Shown: piece after piece, positions 58,372-64,000 of the stretch
Numbering within the stretch: position 1 is the first letter of the stretch
How the letters are laid out: each line of letters begins with the position of its first letter
Assembly: GCA_905160935.1 (NCBI GenBank)
Contig: CAJHZI010000558.1
Span: 525,001-589,000, forward strand
Source: Enchytraeus crypticus
Taxonomy: Eukaryota > Annelida > Clitellata > Enchytraeida > Enchytraeidae
Direction: 5' to 3'
DNA length: 64,000 nucleotides
Notes under the pieces: generated by a model
The model's input: only the letters and a program-made list of their open reading frames with translations
What the model was told of the DNA's origin: nothing
Database searches by the model: none
Made by a program: the position numbers and the translations under genes

Positions 58372-61300
58372 GTGTGTATATATATATAATATATATCTAT
58401 ATATATATATTAATATATATATCTATATATATATATATTATAGATATATATATAGATATATAGATATATATAATCCTGGGCTCGCCCGTCACTAATATCA
58501 CTTTCGAGTGAGGAAACTGACGCAGGTCCATGGTACATAACGCCTCCACTCTTCTCTGTCTTCCGCCTTCCTCTTCATTTCCACATATGAGTGGGTCTTT
58601 AAATCATCTAACATACTAATCTCGGCCTGCCCCTGCCTCTTTTTCCTTCCTTTCTACCTTCTATGACCTCTTTTAATAGACCTTCCCCCCTTAGAATGTG
58701 TCCTATCCATCTCTCTTCCTATTTCTTAATACTTTTATCAACTGTCTATCTGTGCCAACTCTCCCCAGGACTTCCTCATTGTAACTTTTTGAGTCCAGCT
58801 AATCCTCTCCATTCTTCTCCAAATCCACATTTCCTATGCCTCCAGTTTCCTAATATCTTCCTTCTTAAGGTCCTTGTTTCACATCCATATAATAGCGTGG
58901 TCCAAACCAAAGTTTTCACTATCTTTATCTTTGTGTCTTTCTTTAGACTTTTTGTTAATAGTTCTTTTTCTACTACCAAAGGCCGCTTTTGCTTGTGCAA
59001 TCCTACTGCATATTTCTGTCTCACATTTCCCATCATCGTTATAGTATGACCCAAATATTTGAAACTCCTTACCTGTTCCAATTTCGTACCATTTATTGTG
59101 ATATTAACTTCACCTTTATTATTGGACACTCTCATAACCTTGGTCTTTTTTATATTAGTCTTCATGCCATATCTTAGGGCCGTATCATTCAGCCTATCCA
59201 TTATCTTCTGCAATCCAATCTCGCTGCCCGGTACCATTCCTTGGTCATCTGCAAATCATACATCTTGTAACAAATTCTCTCCTACTTTTATTCCTTCTTC
59301 CAAGTCTTCCATGGCTTCCTCCATCATTGCCTCAGCGTAAATGTTAAACAGTAGCGGCGAAATGCTACAACCTTGTCTTACTCCACGTCCTATTACTCCT
59401 TTTCTGAGTATTCTTGTTGGATTTTGATTACTGCTCTTTGATTCATGTACAAGTTCAAAATTAGTCTTCTATCTCTCCAGTCAATTCCTATTCTTTTTAA
59501 GATATTCATCATCGTTATCCAAAATCAATCCTGTCAAAGGCCTTCTCGAAGTCTACAAAGCATACAAAAGCGTCATTACCATATTCTAAGCTTCTTTCGT
59601 AAAGAACCCGCATTACTCCTTTTGCTTCTCTTGTGCTGCATCCTTTCCTAAAACCAAATTGTGTCTTTCTCAGTATCATCTCTGCTTTCGACTGAATGCG
59701 ATTATTTACTATCTTTAATAAGATCTTCGATGCATGAGGTATTAAGCTGATTGTTCTGTAATCCGAACACTCCACAGCATTGGCTTTTTTGGGAATTGAA
59801 ATCATGACTGACTTGGTAAAGTCGTCTGGCCAAATACCTGTACTGTACACTTCCATACATACTTCCAGTAACTTTTTGAATGTTTCTCCTTCCAACATTT
59901 TCAAGAATTCCGCTGGGATTTAATCTATTCTGGCTGCCTTTCCCTTCTTCATACTTTTAATTGCAGAATAAATTTCCTCCTTCATTAAATCGGGGCCCCT
60001 TTTATCATCTTCTTTGATATCCTCTTCTTCTATTTTAAAATCCTCTTGAACTGGTTTCCCAGCCTTATCATACAATTCCTCTACATATTCTCTCCCATCT
60101 TTTTTTTACTTCTTCCAGCTCTGTCTTCAATTCCCCATCTTTACCCATTATACTAATGTTCTTTGCATCTCCTTTCTTTTTTTTATCAGTTCTTGTTAAT
60201 ATCCTGACTTCCTGGTATAATAGATCCGACTTCCCTCTTCTATCATATTCTGCTAACCAGCTCTATATACTGATGTGCTTACCAGCTCTATATGCTGATA
60301 ATTGTTGATGCTATACAGTTTGTACCTGATTGTATTGATCTTAGATTGTATTGAGGCTGACTTATTTCTTATGTTGTGTTTAGCATTTTATTAAACATTA
60401 TATTATATAGTTCCATATGAAGAGTTCTTCCTTTATACTTTGTAAGCTCATAGAAAATCAATTTCTTCTGTAAATCTAATATACAAAAATTATTGCAATG
60501 ATTCCTGTAAAATTTGTGTTGTCTGAAATTTGCGATTGCTCTTCCTGTTTTGTTGCTGTTGCTTATATTGAAAGAGTTTAATGACTCACTGTTGTGTATA
60601 TTGACTCACTATTGTGTTTAATGACTCACTATTGTGTTTAATGACTCACTATTGTGTTTATTGACTCACTGTTGTGTATATTGACTCACTATTGTGTTTA
60701 ATGACTCACTATTGTGTTTAATGACTCACTATTGTGTTTAATGACTCACTATTGTGTTTATTGACTCACTGTTGTGTTTAATGACTCGCTATTGTGTTTA
60801 ATGACTCGCTATTGTGTTTAACGACTCACTGTAGGACGCTGCTGGAAACCAAGACAAAGATATAGCACGCATCGTCGAGATGGGTTTCAACATAGAACAA
60901 GCCAAGACTGCGCTGAAGAATTCTCAGGGTAACGTTGAGCAGGCCATAGCCAGGCTGTTAGGAGAAGGGCAGGAGGAGAGAGCTCAGAGGAGAGCCGAAC
61001 CTGTGGCCTCTGGGACGGGTGCCGAGTCGTCTACCGCGAGAGCTAGGACCGAGGAACGGCAGGGAGTGCGGAGAGGGGAGGAGAGTGGACAGAGGGGAGG
61101 GAGGGGTGGAGTTAGGAGGGGTGGTGGGAGGAGAGATAATGAAGAGGACGATTATGGCTCTCATAGTAGACCCTCTGCTCCGTCAACGTTGTTCGATTTC
61201 GTAACTGCAAAGATTCCGGGGTCTGCGAATTCAGGAGGTTAGCGGTTGCATTTAATTTCGTCAAATTTTGCTGAGTTGATTTTAAATTGGAAAGCAGTTA

Positions 61301-64000
61301 TGCTCTCTCTTGCATTATATGTTGGTGTTCAGTGTTAAGATATTTAGTTGCTAATGTTATTCTAGAAAATTTAATTAGAAATTATTCTACAGATAAGCTC
61401 GCTGGTATCTGGGTTTAGAGTTTGGTGTTCAACTAATAAAGTTTGATTTGTGAGTACAGACGAAAAGAAGTCTAGCCGGACCTCTGCGACAGACGGCAGC
61501 GACTCAGCAGTCACGTCGAAATCTACCTCATCATCATCCAATGCCGCGCCCGTCTCGTCTGCCTCAGCGACGTCTGCTCAGAATCTTCCGCCGCGACTGC
61601 AGCGGAAGCAGAAATCTGAGGAGGAGCAGGAGAGGTATGGAAGTGGAGGAGGGTCTAGAGGGGGTCAGGGAGGGGGTGGAAATTTGTGGGCCGCGGGTGA
61701 TGGGGGGGCGGGTAAAAGAAATGCTGATTCTAATAGAGAAGAGCAAACGAGCAAGCAATACGACGTAAATAGCCGAGGGACTGTTAACAATAGAAACCTG
61801 TGGAATGATAACTCGGCAGTTGATGGCAAAGGCAACAGAAATTCTTTCAGGTATGCTCTATCCGTTGATAGATATTGATATTGTACTGTATTGCATTATA
61901 TTGATTATATGTATTATATGATGCTCTATCCGTCATGTTGATGTTGTATTAGAAGACATAGGTTAAGTTATTCAAGCAATTTTAAACTATCTAATGACTA
62001 TCTAATAATTATGTTTTACTTTTCTCTTGCATGATTTATTTCATTACTTGATTTCATTAGTTGATTTCTAAATAAATAAATCATCTGCCAGCCTTATTTT
62101 CTTATTGCTTTATGCTAATAGTACTACTGTATTTTTTATGCGCCTATGATGAAGAAGATTAAAAAATTTTGATTGCAGCTAGTGTCTTTCTATAATTACA
62201 AATGTTACTAATTAGTTTAAAATCTTTGATTTTTACTATATTTCTTATGTCTCTATGATAGGATAGAGGTTTGTTGGTCGCTACAAGTTTTCATTTTTAA
62301 CGAATTTGAATACTGTGAAAAACCACGTTGAATCTACTACTTGAGGGTATATGAGAATGAGTGATGTGGTATAGCGGCAAATTTTTATTATTTCTCCGAC
62401 CAGAAATAATTCAAATCAGGGTCGACCTCAGGGTCAAGGTCGATACAACGACAACCGACCAGGACAACATCAAGAGCCGAGCAACAACGATAGATCTTAC
62501 AATAGTCAAACAACAAATAACAGGGCGAGCAGCTACAACAATGACACGGGTAATTCGTACAACGGCAATTCTAGAAGCGGCTCCGGGAGATCTGACGGTA
62601 GGAATGTTGGTAGAGGTTTGGAGCAGCAGATGAATAGTATGCATTTATCAAGTGCGAGTGAGAGAGATGGGAGTCGAGAGATGAGACAATCTAATAATCA
62701 GATACAACAGAATACTCAAAGGCAGCCGCTTTCTTCAGCTAACGATAACTCTGCTACCCAGGTATTTGTTATTCTGATGTTGCTGTTATTATTTACTGTT
62801 ATTTTAGTTATCATTCATTTCTCTTTTATTCTATGGTCTTGTTGGATGGATAAAATAGTGTATATATAGGATGGATAAATAGATAGAATACTAACTTGGT
62901 TTTTAATATTTTATATATCATTGACCTTAAGAAAGGAAGATATTAGGAAACTGGAGGCATTGGAAATGTGGATTTGGAGAAGAATGGAGAGGATTAGCTG
63001 GACTCAAAAGGGTACAAATGAGGAAGTTCTGGAGAGAGTTGGCACAGATAGACAGTTGATAAATGTATTAAGAAATAGGAAGAAGAGATGGATAGGACAT
63101 ATACTAAGGAGGGAAGGTCTATTAAAAGAGGTCATAGAAGGTAGAAAGGAAGGAAAAAGAGGCAGGGGCAGGCCGAGATTAGGTATGTTAGATGATTTAA
63201 AGACCCACTCATATGTGGAAATGAAGAGGAAGGCAGAAGACAGAGAAGAGTGGAGGCGTTACGTAACATGGACCTGCCAGTAGGCAGTGCACTAAGAGAG
63301 AGAGAGAGATATTGTGTGAAAAAATGCAAGAACTTCTTATATATCTAAGTTTGTATTTGCATACTGTTAGAATATGTAATACATTTCGTAATTGATGTTC
63401 TAATTAGATATATTTGATTTCTATACTGTATGTTTGTATTTGGTAAGAATAAAGTAAATGCTCAGAAATAAATATACACTAGCTGATACTTTACCAACCT
63501 CATAAATGTAGCTTTGATGCAAAGAAACAAATGTCGTAAATCTTGACAAATATTTGATTAAAATGGATTTAATATTCATATAACTCTGTATATTTCTAAT
63601 TCCTTAAGCCATATTTAAGTGATTTTAATATTAAGCACTAGATTTAGTTAATTTATTAGCTACTACTTTTCTGCACACTGATATGTTGCAAAGATAACTT
63701 GAAAATTGTAGATCCGACTGAGAACTGAATGAGGAGTATATGCAAATCACTGATTTATTTTAAGCAGTGTGATTTCTATATTATAGAGAAATGGTGTTTT
63801 ATGGAAGGCCGGCGATCCCTGTTTAGCAAAATACTGGCAAGATAAAGAGGTAACTGTTTATAGGGAATTTTCTTATATAAATTGATTAACTCTATTCCTG
63901 ACATTCTGAAAATTATCATCTATACTGTAATTTAACTTATCTCTAATTATATTAACTAAGACTGTGATTTTGATTGAAGTTAAATTTTTACACATCCGGT
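52813..64000 (+). CDS. TDRD3: Tudor domain-containing protein 3 (3' end outside window)
   Basis: Eleven coding exons worked out by frame and splice signals: 52813-52847, 53522-53606, 54244-54309, 54989-55161, 55770-55911, 56731-56851, 57960-58120, 60835-61237, 61460-61850, 62404-62761 and 63787-63849, giving 666 codons before the edge. All phases agree. Order: an N-terminal OB-fold/RMI1-like region (residues ~1-167; QGWYLTTDGLELC, PPGTKLKLTGKV, LGGHVEKLVEQW) that in known TDRD3 binds TOP3B; a UBA domain near 268-306; an RGG box near 347-361; SAPSTLFDF (375-383), matching the exon-junction-complex-binding motif of TDRD3; a long Asn/Ser/Gly/Arg-rich stretch; and the start of the Tudor domain (WKAGDPCLAKYWQDKE), which reads methyl-arginine marks. 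The protein acts in mRNA handling and R-loop relief with TOP3B (family knowledge). Introns carry many copies of one RTE-like LINE. Confidence 0.93.
57555..57740 (+). mobile_element. RTE-like LINE, 3' copy with inverted 5' end, in a TDRD3 intron
   Basis: Plus-strand 3' end from GAGGTCATAGAAGGCAGAAT to GGACCTGCCAGTAGGC. The first ~20 bp (CCTTCCATTCTGCTTTCTA) are the reverse complement of part of the copy itself, so the start is inverted. Confidence 0.75.
57802..57880 (-). mobile_element. SINE-like 3' domain (GGGACGTCCC family) in a TDRD3 intron
   Basis: Minus strand: GAGATGTCCCTGACATTGCC, AGTGAGGAAATGGACGTTAA and a TTGATTG-type tail. Confidence 0.55.
58260..58475. repeat. (TA)n microsatellite cluster in a TDRD3 intron
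   Basis: Long TA run at 58326-58368 and several shorter ones with TATAGATA steps, next to the LINE copy at 58515. Confidence 0.93.
58515..60215 (-). mobile_element. RTE-like LINE, longest copy, in a TDRD3 intron
   Basis: Minus-strand copy of ~1.7 kb. Recognisable RT parts: PKKANAVECSDYRTISLIP, FGFRKGCSTREA and CFVDFEKAFDRIDF near 59515-59900; QGCSISPLLFNIYAEAMM near 59370; FADDQGM near 59240; then VRSFKYLGHTIT and LLYGCET. Several stops and frame changes are visible. It has no intact 5' part or endonuclease. The motifs fit the RTE-like group often annotated as craniofacial development protein 2-like; clade assignment is by eye. Confidence 0.8.
60581..60832. repeat. minisatellite, 20-bp unit ATGACTCACTATTGTGTTTA
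   Basis: About 12.5 units in TDRD3 intron 7, running straight into the acceptor of the UBA exon (60835). The units contain no AG, so no decoy acceptor is created. Confidence 0.93.
60835..61237 (+). CDS. TDRD3: TDRD3 exon 8: UBA, RGG box and EJC-binding motif
   Basis: Encodes DIARIVEMGFNIEQAKTAL and QAIARLLG (UBA, three-helix pattern), then an Arg/Gly run and DDYGSHSRPSAPSTLFDF. The acceptor GTAG is formed by the last unit of a 20-bp minisatellite that fills the preceding 250 bp. The donor is GTTAGC, not the usual GTRAGT. Confidence 0.9.
62918..63312 (+). mobile_element. RTE-like LINE, young 3' copy in TDRD3 intron 10
   Basis: An open stretch of 120 codons (LEALEMWIWRRMERISW, RWIGHILRREGLL, GRGRPRLGMLDDLK, EDREEWRRYV) is followed by TGGACCTGCCAGTAGGC and (GA)n. 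The lack of stops suggests recent insertion. It lies ~475 bp upstream of the Tudor exon. Confidence 0.85.
63787..63849 (+). CDS. TDRD3: TDRD3 exon 11: start of the Tudor domain
   Basis: 21 codons between TATTATAG and GTAACT: RNGVLWKAGDPCLAKYWQDKE. It matches the first strand of the TDRD3 Tudor barrel; the remaining strands and aromatic cage lie beyond the window. Confidence 0.85.

Noticed and set aside
60581-60832. Considered as coding repeats of the TDRD3 exon
   Set aside because: All frames contain stops and the family sequence starts right after the AG at 60834.

Overview
The window is AT-rich nuclear DNA from an invertebrate animal, probably marine. Evidence: spliced genes with GT-AG introns; a clear TDRD3 orthologue whose UBA, RGG and Tudor modules are split over many small exons; secreted PAN plus C-type-lectin genes; several clades of animal non-LTR retrotransposons; a piggyBac transposon; tRNA- and 5S-rRNA-derived SINEs; and long TA, CT and TAA microsatellites. 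The sequence alone does not give me the species or phylum.

Layout. 1-9.8 kb is gene-poor, with two copies of an unclassified interspersed repeat (498-790 and 6510-6793), microsatellites and a tRNA-like SINE head. 10.3-12.0 kb holds an intronless plus-strand gene for a 552-residue protein with an N-terminal cluster of PxY (WW-ligand) motifs and a C-terminal NHL-type beta-propeller; same-orientation copies of one tRNA-derived SINE lie on both sides. 14.5-21.3 kb holds SINE 3' ends, LINE tails, a short MITE and minus-strand PAN/C-type-lectin gene A. 21.5-26.2 kb is a long, broken CR1/Jockey-type LINE followed by a second LINE fragment. 27.9-30.4 kb is a mosaic bounded by arrays of a 24-bp motif. 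It contains an internal LINE fragment almost identical to the one at 24.6 kb, a chimeric tRNA/5S SINE, a long hairpin and a tRNA-like head with a multiplied B box. 31.2-39.8 kb is paralogous lectin gene B. Its largest gap between known exons holds a piggyBac copy, itself invaded by a 5'-truncated LINE that still has a long open frame. 40-46 kb holds minisatellites, a second tRNA/5S SINE and a LINE remnant. 47.0-49.6 kb is a 5'-truncated CR1/L2-like LINE. 50.4-51.0 kb is a diverged repeat array. From 52.8 kb to the right edge runs TDRD3 (11 exons visible, 666 codons), with introns full of copies of one RTE-like LINE ending in (GA)n.

The four host genes do not form an obvious pathway. TDRD3 joins TOP3B and methyl-arginine-marked proteins. 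The PxY-NHL protein looks like an adaptor for WW-domain proteins such as NEDD4-family ligases (inference). The two lectins look secreted and are a tandem duplicate pair whose PAN exons stayed alike while the lectin exons diverged. The most unusual items are this uneven divergence, the PxY-NHL architecture, the chimeric tRNA/5S SINE, the 28-30 kb mosaic and the minisatellite that forms the splice acceptor of the TDRD3 UBA exon. Percent identities and exon borders were worked out by eye and should be read as approximate.
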